In this document: piece by piece, positions 45,956-57,616 of the stretch | Layout: each line of letters begins with the position of its first letter | Numbering within the stretch: position 1 is the first letter of the stretch | NCBI RefSeq assembly: GCF_000247695.1 | Contig: NW_004624747.1 | Location: 11,795,773-11,859,772 of the forward strand | Length of the DNA: 64,000 bases | Direction of reading: 5' to 3' | From: Heterocephalus glaber | Lineage: Eukaryota > Chordata > Mammalia > Rodentia > Bathyergidae | The notes under the pieces: generated by a model | What the model was told of the DNA's origin: nothing | Databases searched by the model: none | Seen by the model: the letters and a program-made list of their open reading frames with translations, nothing else | Translations under genes and position numbers: made by a program

Positions 45956-46734
45956 AGGCTTGCAGAGAAGAACCATTCAGCCCTCTGTGTGAGGAGGGGC
46001 AGCCCACAGGCCGAGGGTGCGTGGTGGCCCTGCCAGCTCCTCGTGTCTTGCAAACATTTACCTTCCCGGGGGGCCTGGGAGGAGCCATCACGAGGCCCTC
46101 CCTCACCGTGGACACCACCTGGGTGGGCAGGGGGCCAACAGGGGTGCCCACTGCAGACCTGGCCATACTTTCCCCTCTGCCAACTGCCCATTGGGCGCCC
46201 TTGGGCCAGCCACTACTGGATGCCTCCCAGCCTGGCAGAGAGCAAACAGCAGGGAGGGCTTGGGGCTGACCTCTGGGGACCCTGATCTCCCAAATTCTCA
46301 GGGAACATCTCTCTTTCTCTCAGTTTTCTTGCTTCCTACTGCGACACTCTCCTACCCCTCTTTCTCCCACCTGCCCTGTTCCTTTCCTTTCTTTCTGTCT
46401 CTCTCCAAATACTTACTGAGCACATACCGTGTGCCAGGCACTTTCAAGGCCCTGGGGCCACGGCAAAGAACAGCAGAGATGAAATCGCAGTACTTCCATT
46501 CTGGGCCTTAGAAAGATCTCTGAGCAGTGTCGCAGGGGGCAGCATGGTGGCTGGGGGTCAGCAGCATGGAGAGAAAGCAAACAGAGAGAGGGTGACATTC
46601 ATGCAGAGACCCAAGAGAGGCCTGGGAGAGGATCAGGGTGGGAGAGAGTCAGCCCAGAGACAGCCTCACAGCCAGGGACCTCCTGGCACCCAGACCCACG
46701 GAGGGTCCAGCCGAGTGGCAATGGCCACGTGGGG

Positions 46735-46766
46735 GCAGGAGGAGGAGGAGGAGGAGGAGGAGGAAA
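46735..46766. repeat. (GGA)n microsatellite
   Basis: A near-perfect GGA trinucleotide run of about 30 nt, followed by an A-rich purine stretch. Confidence 0.95.
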
Positions 46767-47569
46767 AAGCCTCACCAGGAGCCAAGGCCGCCCACCCTGC
46801 AGGCACGCCTCTGCAGAGGTGACCCTGGGCTCAGTCTCCTCACCTATAAGGGGATAACAGCCACACTGGTCTAGTTCCTGTGAGGTGGCACCAAGACCCC
46901 TTTGTACCTGGCACTTAGCAAATACACCAGGAATCATCTCAGTGACTCGGGGACATGGGGGACCAAGACTGTGCATCACACCAGCCAAGTAGCTCTTCAA
47001 GCTGAGGCCTGGCACCAGCAGGTGCCCCATGAGGCTAAGCAACAGGAGGGGACAGGGCCACCCAGTCCCCAACCCAGATGGTGGGCTGGCTGGGAGGCCT
47101 CAGGGGTGCCCTTAAATTTAGAGGGGTCCCTGCCATCCTTGGGGGTTCCCTTCACCCTTGAGGATTTGGGCACAAGGACCTGGGGCCCACCTGGCCCTCA
47201 CACCCACGTCCAGGTGGGCCCTGGAGTACGTGCAATGGATCCACAACCTCCGGCCTCCGTGAGCACCGACTGCCGCATGCATGCGGGTGCTGGGGGAGGG
47301 GGGAGGGGCTCCGACAGCTGGGAACATCTGGTTTGAATTGTGGGTTGGAAGCACCAGCCAGGCAGCCAAGGAATTTGTGAGCTAATTTTAGGCCAAAAGA
47401 CAGAGAGCTCAACAGGGCGGGGCCTTGCTCCCCAGACCACAGAGATGGAGGCCCCTACGGTGCCCCTTGGAGGGTCCCTGCCTGCCTTGTAGCTGGGGAC
47501 TCTCAGGTTGGCACCACTGTGTCCACTGTGTGCCAGGCACCCTGGCTCCTCACGTCCTCCAGCGGCCCT

Positions 47570-47632
47570 TGGAGGAGGAGGAGAAGGAGGAGGAAGGAGG
47601 AGCAGGAGGAGGAGGAGGAGGAGGAGGAAGGC
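47570..47632. repeat. (GGA)n microsatellite, second copy
   Basis: A purine-only tract of GGA/GAA units of about 60 nt, 0.8 kb from the first GGA tract. Confidence 0.95.
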
Positions 47633-49019
47633 ATTTCACAGGTGAAGGGGTATCACCCAGAGGTAGTGAGCTGTCTGTCATGAATCGTATAAGCAGCAGA
47701 CCCAGGATCCAAACCAGGTTCTGGACTCCGAGACCTAAGGCTCCGCCTGTCTCCTGCTGAGGCTTCCATTTTCTGTCGTCTCTTCGCCAAGCCTCCCTTG
47801 CTAGTCTGTGTCCCACTGGTGCCTCCTGAATCCGTCCTGGGGCCACACACATGCAGGGACAGGGACAGAGTGAACAAGAGGGACCCGGGTCCTGCTATCA
47901 TGCAGCACAAACCAATAGACCAGGACATCGTGCCAGACAGTGCCTGGAAAGGAAGAAAGAGGAATGTCCCAGTGAATCTCTGGGGACAAGACTGCACAGC
48001 AGGCCTCTCAGAGAAGGCGACATTTAAGCTGAGACCTAAAGAGTCAGAACGTGTCAGCCATGCAGACATCTGGGAGGGGAGTAGCGGGCAGAGGGAACCA
48101 CAAGTGCAAAGGCCCTGAGGCAGGGGCCCATGACAAGGAGCAAGAAGGCTTGTGGGTCCAGAGCTGAGGCGGAGGGGACAGGAGCTCTCCTTCAATCATA
48201 CAACCAAGCCGTCTGTTGGTAATGGGATGGAGTCTGAGCAGGGAGGAGTGGGGGCCCAGAAGCGCCTGCTGGTGGGGTGAGGAGCGCTACCGTCTCACAG
48301 ACCCAGGAGCCTCTGCACTGGACCCCTGTCCCTCACGGGGCTCAAAGGTTGGATGAGAGGCCATGACCTACACTCGGCCACCCTGGCGGGGTCCCAGGGC
48401 CAGGGGAAAGGCACTGTGCTTGCGCCCCACTTCCATCCTGCTGTCTCCCTGGTGAGTCAGCCCCTTCCTCCTTTCTCTCGGAGGACGGACACAGGCTGTC
48501 CCCACACACGACCTCCCCTCCGGAGGCTCCAGGGGCCAGAGCAGCCAGAGTGACTACAGTTTCCAGCCACCGAGAGGTTGCTCGACAACCCAGTTCCAGA
48601 AATCTTTGGGAGGGCAGCTCTTGCACCCCGCTGCTGAGTGGGGACCTCAGAGCAGGTCTCTTCATCGGGCATGACTGATTTAGGGACCAGAGACTTCTCT
48701 GGGGCGGGGGGCACCCTGTACAGTGTGGGATGTGGGACACTGTTCCTAGATGCCTATAGCACTCTCCTCTTTGTGACAACCAAAAACATCTCAGGACACT
48801 GCTGAACGTCCCCAGTGAGAGCCACCAGCTCGCAGGAGTCCCACTGGGCACGGTCACTCTAGGACTAGGGTGTTACCAGCTGTGCCCCAGATTTCCCAGC
48901 ATGGAGTTTTATTCTGCCCTCTGAGGAATATTAGCAGAACACAGAAAGCTCGTTGGGAGCAAACCCAGCTCACCCATATCCCACGCTCAGTGGCTAAGCC
49001 CTTCCTGCCTTTTTCTACC

Positions 49020-49185
49020 CTTGACAATCCTGGATCTATTGAGCATTTGCCTTCTGCTAGGCACTGTGCCCAGGGCAGTCCCTGCCATCTCTCTGAATCC
49101 TCCCAACACCCCGTGGGGTGATACCACTATCATCCCATTTCACAGATGATGAAACTGAGGCTTGGCGTGCATTTAACATTACGTC
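49020..49185 (-). repeat. MIR/L2-type relic
   Basis: Antisense core: TATTGAGCATTTGCCTTCTG, 'aggcactgtgcccagg' and CATTTCACAGATGATGAAAC. Confidence 0.6.
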
Positions 49186-49683
49186 ACGGGCATTTTCCCA
49201 TCATTCACAGCCACCATGTTCTGCTGCTGCAGAATCTCCTCTTCATGTAGGCGGAGCTCCCTTGCTTCCTTCAACTCTTCCCAGCTGCTGGGATGGTCCA
49301 CACATGTTTCCCTGCCCCATGCCAGGACACACTAGAGGCTGGGACATGAAGGTGGCCACAAACACGCACTATCTTGGGCACAGGGGGTGGCCCCTAACAT
49401 CTCAGCAGTCAGAGCTCTGTCCACCTCCACCCTGGGAGTAGAGAGATGCTCAAGGTTACTCACATTTGGCCTCGAATCCACACAATGCCCACACAGGCCT
49501 GACCTTTCTTTAACCATCTCCGTGTGGCAGAGCTCTGTACAGTGAAACGCACCGGGCACAGTTGTTCCCAGGGAGCTGCTTGCCATTATTTGCTCCTTTC
49601 CATAGATATGAAAATTCCCCTCTCCTGTGGACCAAGAGCAGCCTTGTCAATACAAAGGGTGCCATACCAGAAATGGCTCGTGT

Positions 49684-49995
49684 CTAGGTCTGTTTTCTGT
49701 TGTTGTATCAAAACACCAAGGGCTGGGTCGTTTATAAAGAACAGAGGTTCATCTGCTCGTTGGTTCTGGGGGTGGAAAGTTCAAGAGTGGTGGCTCATTG
49801 TGTGACAATGTTCTTGTGACATCATAACATGGCAGAGGGCACCCCAAGGTGGACACAGCCAGCCAGGACCTCTCTTCCCCTTCTTAGAAAGCCACTAATC
49901 CTATCATGGCTCCACCCCAGACGTCATTTGACCCTGATCACCTCCCAAGGGCCCCACCTCCAGATGCCATGAACACAGGAATTTGGGGGTTGACC
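49684..49995. mobile_element. Ancient retrotransposon-derived repeat (MaLR/LTR-like)
   Basis: The text 'gtctgttttctgttgttgtatcaaaacacc', TTTATAAAGAACAGAGGTTC, 'ggctccaccccagacgtcat' and GATCACCTCCCAAGGGCCCC belongs to an old mammalian interspersed repeat that I place tentatively with the MaLR LTRs. It is non-coding and its boundaries are approximate. Confidence 0.4.
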
Positions 49996-50984
49996 TTTCA
50001 TCCCGTTCATCCCCTAGCAGCTGGTGCCTCTGGGCCATTCTGCCTGCACCCAGGCTGCAGGCCCCACCTCTGGGCTGATGTTCCGAAGCCTCCCTCTAGG
50101 CCTTCCCACTTGCCCCAGCTGCAGACTCCCAATGCCTGCTGGGCTCTCTCTGGGGTCACTGTCCACAGTATCAGCCTGGTCCACTCCCCCAGATCTGTTT
50201 CCTGCCCCTTCGAGCCGTCCCTACTAAGGGAAGCTAATGAAAGGAGAAATTGAGGCCTGAGAGGGTGGTGGCATGTCCCAGATCTCACAGGGAGGAAGAT
50301 GGATCCATCCAAACCTTGAAAATGTCTACTGAGCCTGAGGAAGGTGAGCCCTAATTGTGTGGAGCAGAGGGGACAGGACACACAGAGGACAGACGCAGGT
50401 GAGGAGGAGTGAGAAGGAAGGTGCACGTGCAGGTTAGTGGGCAGCCAGTGACACAGCTGGAAATTTGTTTTGACTTGGGCACCGGCAGCCATTGATAGTT
50501 CCTGAGCAGGGGGAGCAGTCCCACTAAAGGTAAGAGAGTTGGACCTATGTTGGACATCAGCAGGTGATGCCCCCTAAAGCTTCTTTGAGTCTCCCCGACA
50601 GGCCCAGGAAGTGACAGAGAGCAAAATCAGGGACAGCTGCTTTGGGAACAGTAGGAAGCATTCGCGCACTCCTTTGGCCTCATGTGCACCCTTCACCTGC
50701 ACAGATCCCTGGGCTCCCAGGCTCGCAGACCACCTGCTCACCGATTAGCTTGCTTGCTCCTCAGCAGACTGCTCACACAGTAAAACACGCCAGTCATAAA
50801 AATGTAGCTCCGGAGTTTTGACCAAGGTAGGAGACAGGCGGCCACTATGCAGACCCCGATATAGGAAGGTTCCTGTGAGCCCCCAGGAGCCCCTGGCCTG
50901 ATTCCCATCACCGCCAATTAGTTCTGCCTTTTCTGGAACCTCTTACCCTTGGAATTGTGGTCTATGGTTAGCTTTTTGTGTCTG

Positions 50985-51345
50985 CTTCTCCCAAGCATTG
51001 TCCATGCTGCCTGCAAATCAATTTGGGTTCTTATTTATTCTGAGAACTACTCCGCCATATGGGCGTACCACAGCAGGTTTATCCATTTGCCATTTGGAAT
51101 TTTGGATTGTTTCTGGGTTTTTTGGTTATTAAGAATAAAACTGCTAAGGGCCAGAGGTGTAGCTCGGCACCAGTGCCTGCCTGGCAAGCACAAGGTCCTG
51201 AGTTCGATCCCCAATTGCTAAAAAAAAAAAAAAGAAGAAGAAGAAAACTGCGATAAACATTGTGTACAAGGCTTTGGATCAACATATGCTTTCACTCTCC
51301 TGGGTGAATATCTAGGTGGGCCATTTCTGAGCCTTGTTGGCTTAC
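50985..51345 (-). mobile_element. Ancient L1 3' fragment (L1M-type), antisense
   Basis: Antisense L1 text: TGTTTCTGGGTTTTTTGGTT, 'aataaaactgct', then after a SINE 'aacattgtgtacaaggctttgg' and TTTCACTCTCCTGGGTGAAT. Confidence 0.75.
51148..51240 (+). repeat. ID-type SINE inserted in L1
   Basis: It has GGGCCAGAGGTGTAGCTCGG, then GAGTTCGATCCCCAATTGC and poly(A). AAAACTGC is duplicated on both sides within the interrupted L1. Confidence 0.9.
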
Positions 51346-51401
51346 CTGGGCCACACTGAGTGAAAAGGGATTGACTTGTGCTGCACATAAAACACAATAC
51401 T

Positions 51402-51431
51402 GTGTTCGCTTAGGCAGCACATATACTAAAA
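51402..51431 (+). pseudogene. Second U6 snRNA 5' fragment, retroposed
   Basis: It matches U6 nt 1-30 with two changes (GTGTTCGCTTAGGCAGCACA then TATACTAAAA) and stops at the same U6 nucleotide as the copy at 33116. Flanks TAAAACACAATAC (51388-51400) and TAAAACATACAATAC (51427-51441) are a near-perfect duplication. Confidence 0.82.
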
Positions 51432-51441
51432 CATACAATAC

Positions 51442-52269
51442 AGTTAATGTATGTAAATAACAAAACTCCCTTTTATATATGTTACTATAACATTATATAT
51501 TTTGCTGTAACAGTATTCATGATGTTATATGTGGGATTACAATATCACGAGGAAATAGGATTTGATACATTTTTATACTTCCTATACCACAGCTGCTACA
51601 AAACCATTTTACCTTAAAATCAAGGGCTCCTCCCCAGACGCAGGTCCTGCCCTACTGCACATGCTCAGAGGCCCCATCATCTCCCCTGTGGGGTCTGGAT
51701 ACAGACAAGATCTGGCCTCTTCCTAGGTGACCATTCAATTAACTGTGGCCTCCTCTGGGCTTCCCGGACTGGTCTGTTCACGTGGTGTCCCAGAGCCTGG
51801 CACAGTGCCTGGTGCATTCCATGATTCTCTGTGGCTTGGTTGCGTGGCAGACAGGGATGGGAGCTGAGGGAAGAATTCAGGAAGCCCCTGCCAGGATGAG
51901 ATGCTGGATGAACCACCCCAGCAGACAGGAGACAAGGGCCCTGCACCCCACACACTTACCTACACCCCTTCCTTCCCTCTTTCTCTGCTGGCAGAGCTGA
52001 AGGCGGCTTCCTGGCTGCAGCTTGCTGGAACAAATGGGTCAGTGTTCTGAATCCTAGCAATAAACGAGATCATCTCTACTTCCACATCATGGGGGGGGGG
52101 CTGAGGGAGATAATGCAGATTAAGTGTTGGCAAAGTGCTGGACATACAGTGAGTGCTCAATAAGTGCCAGCTTCTTGCCCGTGCCATCCCTCTTTGTCCC
52201 AGGCCCCAGCTCGGCTGTGTCCTGCTCTCTGCAAAGAGAGGGCGGGACTCCCATTGTCACCCTCCCAGC
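51442..52269. other. Intergenic, no gene seen
   Basis: An AT-rich stretch (51440-51600) is followed by GC-rich single-copy-looking sequence. A run of ten G lies at about 52089-52098. Confidence 0.55.
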
Positions 52270-52285
52270 AACAATGCCACAAGTG

Positions 52286-52372
52286 GGCCAGGGATTTAGC
52301 TCAGTGGTTTCGCCGCCTGCTGCGCAAGCACAAGGACCTGAGTTCGATCCCCGGTACCAAAAAACAAAACAA
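52286..52372 (+). repeat. ID-type SINE with perfect 16-bp target duplication
   Basis: The ID body is intact (GGGATTTAGCTCAGTGGTTT, GAGTTCGATCCCCGGTACC). AACAATGCCACAAGTG occurs unchanged at 52270-52285 and 52373-52388. Confidence 0.96.
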
Positions 52373-52477
52373 AACAATGCCACAAGTGTCACTAAGGGGG
52401 ATTCCAGGCTCCAGGGCAGGCCAGCAAAGTGAGATTTGGGGGCACGGAATTACCCAAGAACCCCACTCTGATCTCAA

Positions 52478-52650
52478 GGCCAGTGTGACATTGTGGTTAA
52501 CAATGTGGCTTTCAGGCCTGAGTTCCAATCCCGAATCTTCATGCATCACCTGGGGCAGGCGACTTTACCTCCGTGAGCCACCGTTTCTTCTCTAAGATGT
52601 AGAATCTGAGTGCCCCCTTCAAAGGCTTCTGAAGGGCTTGAGGAGGTATA
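52478..52650 (+). repeat. MIR element
   Basis: Sense MIR: GACATTGTGGTTAACAATGT, 'ttcaggcctgagttccaatccc', 'ctggggcaggcgactttacctccgtgagccaccgtttcttc'. Confidence 0.75.
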
Positions 52651-52809
52651 GCAGATGTGTGTGGGTTTGGAAGGCGTAGGCTGCTGGGTGGATGGGGTGA
52701 TTCATGCCGGTCATGTGCAAGAGCACCAGAAGGCCAGGTGGGAGCAAGGGAGCGAGGTGCACAGCGGCCAGCCTGTGCCACTGAGGGTCAAGTGCAGGTT
52801 TCTGGCCTC

Positions 52810-53140
52810 AGTTGTTTAATAAATACAGAATATAGTGTTTGAATAAAGAAATTATTAGAATAAAAGACATACAGCCATTCACGCCTGTCAACACAGCCCC
52901 ACCCGCTTTGAACACCCTTATCCCATCTTTCTTGCCACCTTCTGGAGCAGTGTTGGAAATCCTCTTTCATGAGTCTTTAGTTGTGCTGTTGTTGCTGCCT
53001 CAATGTCCTGAATCCAGTCAAAACATTCATCTTCATGATCATTTTAACTTTGGGGGCGAGCCAGAAGTCACATGGTGCTAGATCTGGTAAATAAGACAGA
53101 TGAGGATGCAGCGTAACGTTTTTACAACCAAGCCTTTCCA
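52810..53140 (-). pseudogene. Mariner transposase C-terminal relic, minus copy
   Basis: The minus strand encodes DLAPCDFWLAPKVKM, then after a frame break KEDFQHCSRRWQERWDKG. The DLAPCDF box carries the last catalytic Asp region of mariner transposases, and KEDFQ..RWQERWDK is the typical C-terminal segment. Stops and frameshifts make it non-functional, and only the C-terminal part is present. Confidence 0.8.
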
Positions 53141-53149
53141 GTGGATGGC

Positions 53150-53490
53150 ACGCAGCAAGAGTAGTCACCATATTTTTTATCACACCTTGTAAAGACGTGA
53201 AAGAGGACTTCCAGAACTGCTTTAGAAAGTGGCAAACGGTGGGGCGTAGTGGCACACCCCTGTAATCCCAGTACTTGGGAGGCTGAGGCAGGAAGATCAC
53301 AGTGAGTTTGAGGCCAGCCTAGGCTACATAGTAAGTTCAAGTACAGCTTGAACTACACAGCAAGTCCCTGTCTCAAAAAAACACAACAAACAAACAAAAA
53401 GAAAAAAATGGCAAGAATAATGGGTGTTTTAAAGTGAGGGGGAGTATTTTGAGGGGAAATTCATGGCAATGGGTCATTTATTGTAATACA
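53150..53490 (+). pseudogene. Mariner transposase C-terminal relic, plus copy, split by a SINE
   Basis: The plus strand encodes DVKEDFQNCFRKWQ at about 53189-53233, is interrupted by a B1 (53235-53400), and resumes with the mariner C-terminal signature SEGEYFEG (53437-53460). It is in opposite orientation to the copy on its left and has stops on both sides. Confidence 0.75.
53235..53400 (+). repeat. B1 SINE with internal duplication
   Basis: It has GTGGGGCGTAGTGGCACACC, GGGAGGCTGAGGCAGGAAGA, two CCAGCCT..CTACATAG-type modules, then AAGTCCCTGTCTC and an A/CAAA-rich tail. It is inserted in the plus mariner relic, with AATGGCAA/AGTGGCAA at the borders. Confidence 0.88.
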
Positions 53491-54249
53491 ATTTTTATTT
53501 TTGTTTCTATTGGTACATTTAGATATACACAATAACATTCATCATAGGGAATTTGTACCTGTACATGATCTATCTTGCTTCTTTTTTTTTCTATTCCCCT
53601 CCTCTCCCTTTAACCCCTCTTCTTCTCCTTATTTACAAAATCTTTGTTTCCATTTTTTCCCTTCTATTCTTTTTTTCTTATCCCTTCCTTCTTTTCCCTC
53701 TGTCCCCTCCCTAGTTCACCTCCTCATTTGAACATTTTCTTCCCATTTCCCAATTCTATTATACATTTTTGTCCTTATTTACATTTCAATTTCTCACATG
53801 AGAGAAACAATGCAGTACTTAAATGTGTCCCCGATTTATTTCACTTAAGAGTATGGTCCTAAGGTGCATCCATTTAGCTAGAAGTGTCTCAAGCTTATCT
53901 TTTTTTAAGGCAGTGTATAGAAAAACTACACTGTATAGAAAAACTACATCTTCTTTACTCATCAGTTGATGGTCATTTGGACTGTCTACACTATTACAAA
54001 TTGTGCTGCTATAAACATGGTGTGCCTATATCGCTGTGGTATGGCGCTTTTAATTCTTTAGGGAAGATACCAAGAAAGGAAATACCTGGGTCAAATGGAA
54101 ACTCTAGCTTTAGTTTTTTGAGGAATCTCAACACTGATTTCCATGGTGGTTGCACCAGTCTACACTCCACCAACAGTGAAAAAAGTTTCCTTTTTCCCCA
54201 CAGCCCCACCAGCATTTGTTATTGGTTGATTTCTTGGTAATAGCCATTC

Positions 54250-54339
54250 TTAGGGCCAGGGATTTAGCTCGGTGGTGCCGCCACCTGCCTCGCAAGTGCA
54301 GGGTCCTGAGTTTGATCCCTGGTACCAAAAAAAAAAGTC
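54250..54339 (+). repeat. ID-type SINE inserted in the antisense L1
   Basis: It has GGGCCAGGGATTTAGCTCGG and GAGTTTGATCCCTGGTACC plus poly(A). AATAGCCATTC is duplicated at 54239-54249 and 54340-54350. Confidence 0.95.
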
Positions 54340-55710
54340 AATAGCCATTCCTTCTGGAATGAGATGGAATGTCAGAGTTATTTTAATTTGTATCTCTCAA
54401 ATGACTAGTGATGGTGAACATTTTTTCATATATTTATTTGTCATTTCTATTTCATCATCTAAGAAGTGTCTGTTCATTTCAGATGCCCATTTTTAGATGG
54501 GATCTTTAAATTTGGGGGTCTGATTTTTTGAATTCTTTATATATTCTAGATATTAGTCCTTTGAGGAACAGCTGGAAATTTTTTTCCCCACACTGTGGGT
54601 TGTCTCTTCACTCTGTTGGTGATTTCTTTTGCTGTGCAAGAGCTTTATAATATGAAATCCCAGTTATTGATTCTCTGTGATATTTCCTGTGTGATTTGGG
54701 TTTTGTTCATAAAGTCTCTGCCTACACCAATGTCTTCAAGAGTTCTACCTATTATATCTTCCACCAGATTTAGTGTTTCTGTTTTAATATTTAGATCTTT
54801 GATCCTTTTGGATTTGAATTAGTGCATGGTGAAACATATAGGTCTAGTTTTAATCTTTGCCATGTGGAAAGCCAGTTTTTCCAGCACCATTATTAAAGAA
54901 GCTATCTTTCTTGCAGTGAAGGCATTTGACTCCTTTGTCAAAAATAAGGTGGCTGAGTGTTTTCAAAGTTGTTTCTGCAACTTCTGATCTGTTTCACTGA
55001 TCCTCAAGTCTAGTTTTTTGCTAGTACCCGGCTGTTTTTATCACAATACCTTTGTATTTGGTTTCAGGTCAGAAATTGTGATGCCCCTGCCTTGCCTTTG
55101 TTGCCTAGAATTGATTCAGCTTCAGTAATTCATAGGTATCTAGGAATCTTTCCATTTCCTCTGTTTTCCATCTTATTAGAATACAGGTTCTCAAAGTTAA
55201 TATTGATGATCTTCTGGATTTCTTCAGGATCTATTTCAATAGATGACCTATTGAATAGGTGATCTATTTAACCCTTTTCACTCCTAATTGCATGGTTTGA
55301 GTATTTTCTGTCCTTTTATTGATAAGGTTGACTAAGAGTTTGTCAATTTTATTTATTCTTTCAAAGAACCAACTCTCTTTTTTTCTCAGTACCAGGGATC
55401 AAACAAAGAACCAACATTTGATTAATTGATTCTTTGTATTGTTTTCTTAGTCTCAGTTGCCCTAATTTTTGCTCTGCTCTTTATCATTCCCTCCCTCATA
55501 TTGCTTTGCTCTTCTTTTTCTAGAAGGTTGAGGTTCAACATTAGCTTATTTATTTGAGCTCACTCTGTTTTTCTGATATGGGAATTGAGCTGCTATAAAT
55601 TTCCCTCATAGGACTGCTTTCATTGCATCCCATAAGTTCCAGTATGTTGTACTGTCATTATCATTTAATTGTAGAAATTATCTAATTTCTTTAATTTCAT
55701 CTGTGACCCA

Positions 55711-56283
55711 CTAGTTATTCAGGAGGGAGTTATTTAATTTCCATGTGTTTATGAAGTTTTTGTGGCTTCTTTTGCCATTGATTTCCAATTTCATTGCACT
55801 ATGGTCTGATAATATGCATGGGATAAGTTCACTTCCTTTGTATTTACTTAAGCATATTCTATGAACTAGCATGTGGTCTATTTTGGAGAATGTCCCATAT
55901 GCAGCTGAGAAGAATGTATATTCTGATGCTGTGAAGTGGAACCATCTGTAGGCATCTACTAAGTCCATTTGTTCAAAAGTTTGGTTCGGTTCTGGTATTT
56001 AGTTGATTTTTTTGTCTAATTGATTTGTGACAGTCAAGTATTGAGGTCCTCCATTACAACTGTATTAGTGCTTATTCGATTTTTCATGTCCCTTAATATT
56101 TGTTTTTATATGGTTGGGTACACTGATATTTGGTGCATATATATTTATGATTATCTCTTCCCCTTGGATTGTTCCTTTTATAAGATAGTGATTTTCTTTG
56201 TCTCTCTTAATCAATCTTGGCTTTAAACCTACTTTGTCTTCAAATAGAATATTTACCCCTGCTTTTTTCCAGGTTCCTGTCAC
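55711..56283 (-). pseudogene. L1 ORF2 endonuclease relic
   Basis: Two open pieces encode AP-endonuclease text: KKAGVNILFEDKVGLKPRLI (56283 side) and EYTFFSAAYGTFSKIDHMLV with the SDH motif (55968 side). Stops between them break the domain. Confidence 0.82.
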
Positions 56284-57142
56284 ATATAGTATTGTTTTCT
56301 ATCCTTTGATTTTCAATTTACAAATTTCTTTTTTATTAAATGTGTTTCTTGTATGCAGCATAATGTTGGATCTTGCTTCTTGATCCATTCTGTCAGTCTA
56401 TTTCTTTTGATTGGTGAATTGAGACAATTTACATTGATGGTTATGATTGATATGCATTGACTTATCCTTGTCATGGTATTTTCCTGTTGTTGGTTCCCTT
56501 TTTTCCCCCCTCTGTTTAATTACTTCCTTTGCCTGGTGGATTCATTCTGTTGGGATTCATGGAGTTGCAGTCCTCAATATCTCTTTCTATAATGCCCTTC
56601 AGAACACTCTGAAGTGCTTTTGTGAAGTGACTTTTTGTGAATTTTGGTGTTCATGAATTTCTTCAGGTGTTCTTTGTCTTGGAAGCATCTTATTTCTCTA
56701 TCAATTTTGAAAAATAGTTTTGCAGGGTACATCAATCTGGGCAGGAGGTTGTTTTCTTTTAGAACTTGAAATACTTTACTCCAAGCTCTCCTTGACTTGA
56801 GGTTTTGTGTTGAGAGGTCTGCTATGATTCTGATGGGCTTTCCTTTATAGGTGATTTGTTTCTTTTCTCTAACAGCTTTTAATATTCTGTTATTGTGTTG
56901 AATTTCTGGAATCTTGACTACTATATGTCTTGGTGTAGTTTTTTTTTATCATGGCTAATTGGAGTTCTATATGCCTCACTTACCTGTATGTTAAATTATT
57001 TTTCCATGCTTGGGAAGTTTTCTGCCTTTACTTGTGTGAACAGGTTTCTTATGTATTTTGTGCCATTTCCTGCTTTTCCATTGACACCAATCAATCTTAT
57101 GTTATCCTTCTTTGCATCATCTAGCAACTGTTGGATTGATTT

Positions 57143-57616
57143 TTAGTAGTCCCTTGCAATTTTGAAGAAATTATGATCACTAACTGAAATCCTGTCTTCT
57201 AGATCTGATATTCTGTCCTCACATTGGCTCATTCTACTGCATATACTTTCAATGGAATTTTTATTCTCCTGGATATCTATTTGAATCTGTTTCATGGATT
57301 CCATTTCTTTCCTTTGTTGGATGTTCATAGTTTCCATCATTTTTCTAAGCTCTTCTATTTTTTGTTTTTAATCTGTATCTGCTCTAGGGTCACTAACCAT
57401 GTCTTTCATTACGGTCACCAGCTCTATAGTTATCTGAGAAATTATTTCTGATTTGATTTTCTCTAGAGCCTCGTTCATCTGCTTTCTTACTTTGGCTGTT
57501 ACCACTTCAGAGAGTCCAGGTGGGTAGCTTTTGACTTGTTCCACCTCATTGCCCCTTGGGTTTTCCTTTGGTGAGCTGGAAGTCTGGGGTTGCATTTTGC
57601 TTCCATGTCTTCTCAT
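57143..57616 (-). pseudogene. L1 ORF1 relic, N-terminal part and coiled coil
   Basis: Two in-line open pieces (57616-57368 and 57340-57143) separated by a stop encode the L1 RNA-binding protein N-terminus (MRRHGSKMQPQTSSSPKENP) and its coiled coil. The protein cannot be made intact. Confidence 0.8.

Larger units (their letters stand above)
45956..49015. other. Intergenic GC-rich sequence, no gene supported
   Basis: Apart from the two GGA tracts, this is single-copy-looking sequence with overlapping long frames on both strands and no protein-like conservation that I recognise. Confidence 0.5.

Noticed and set aside
46735..47632. The two GGA tracts as poly-Glu coding exons
   Set aside because: The surrounding frames have no protein-like context; simple-sequence expansion explains them.
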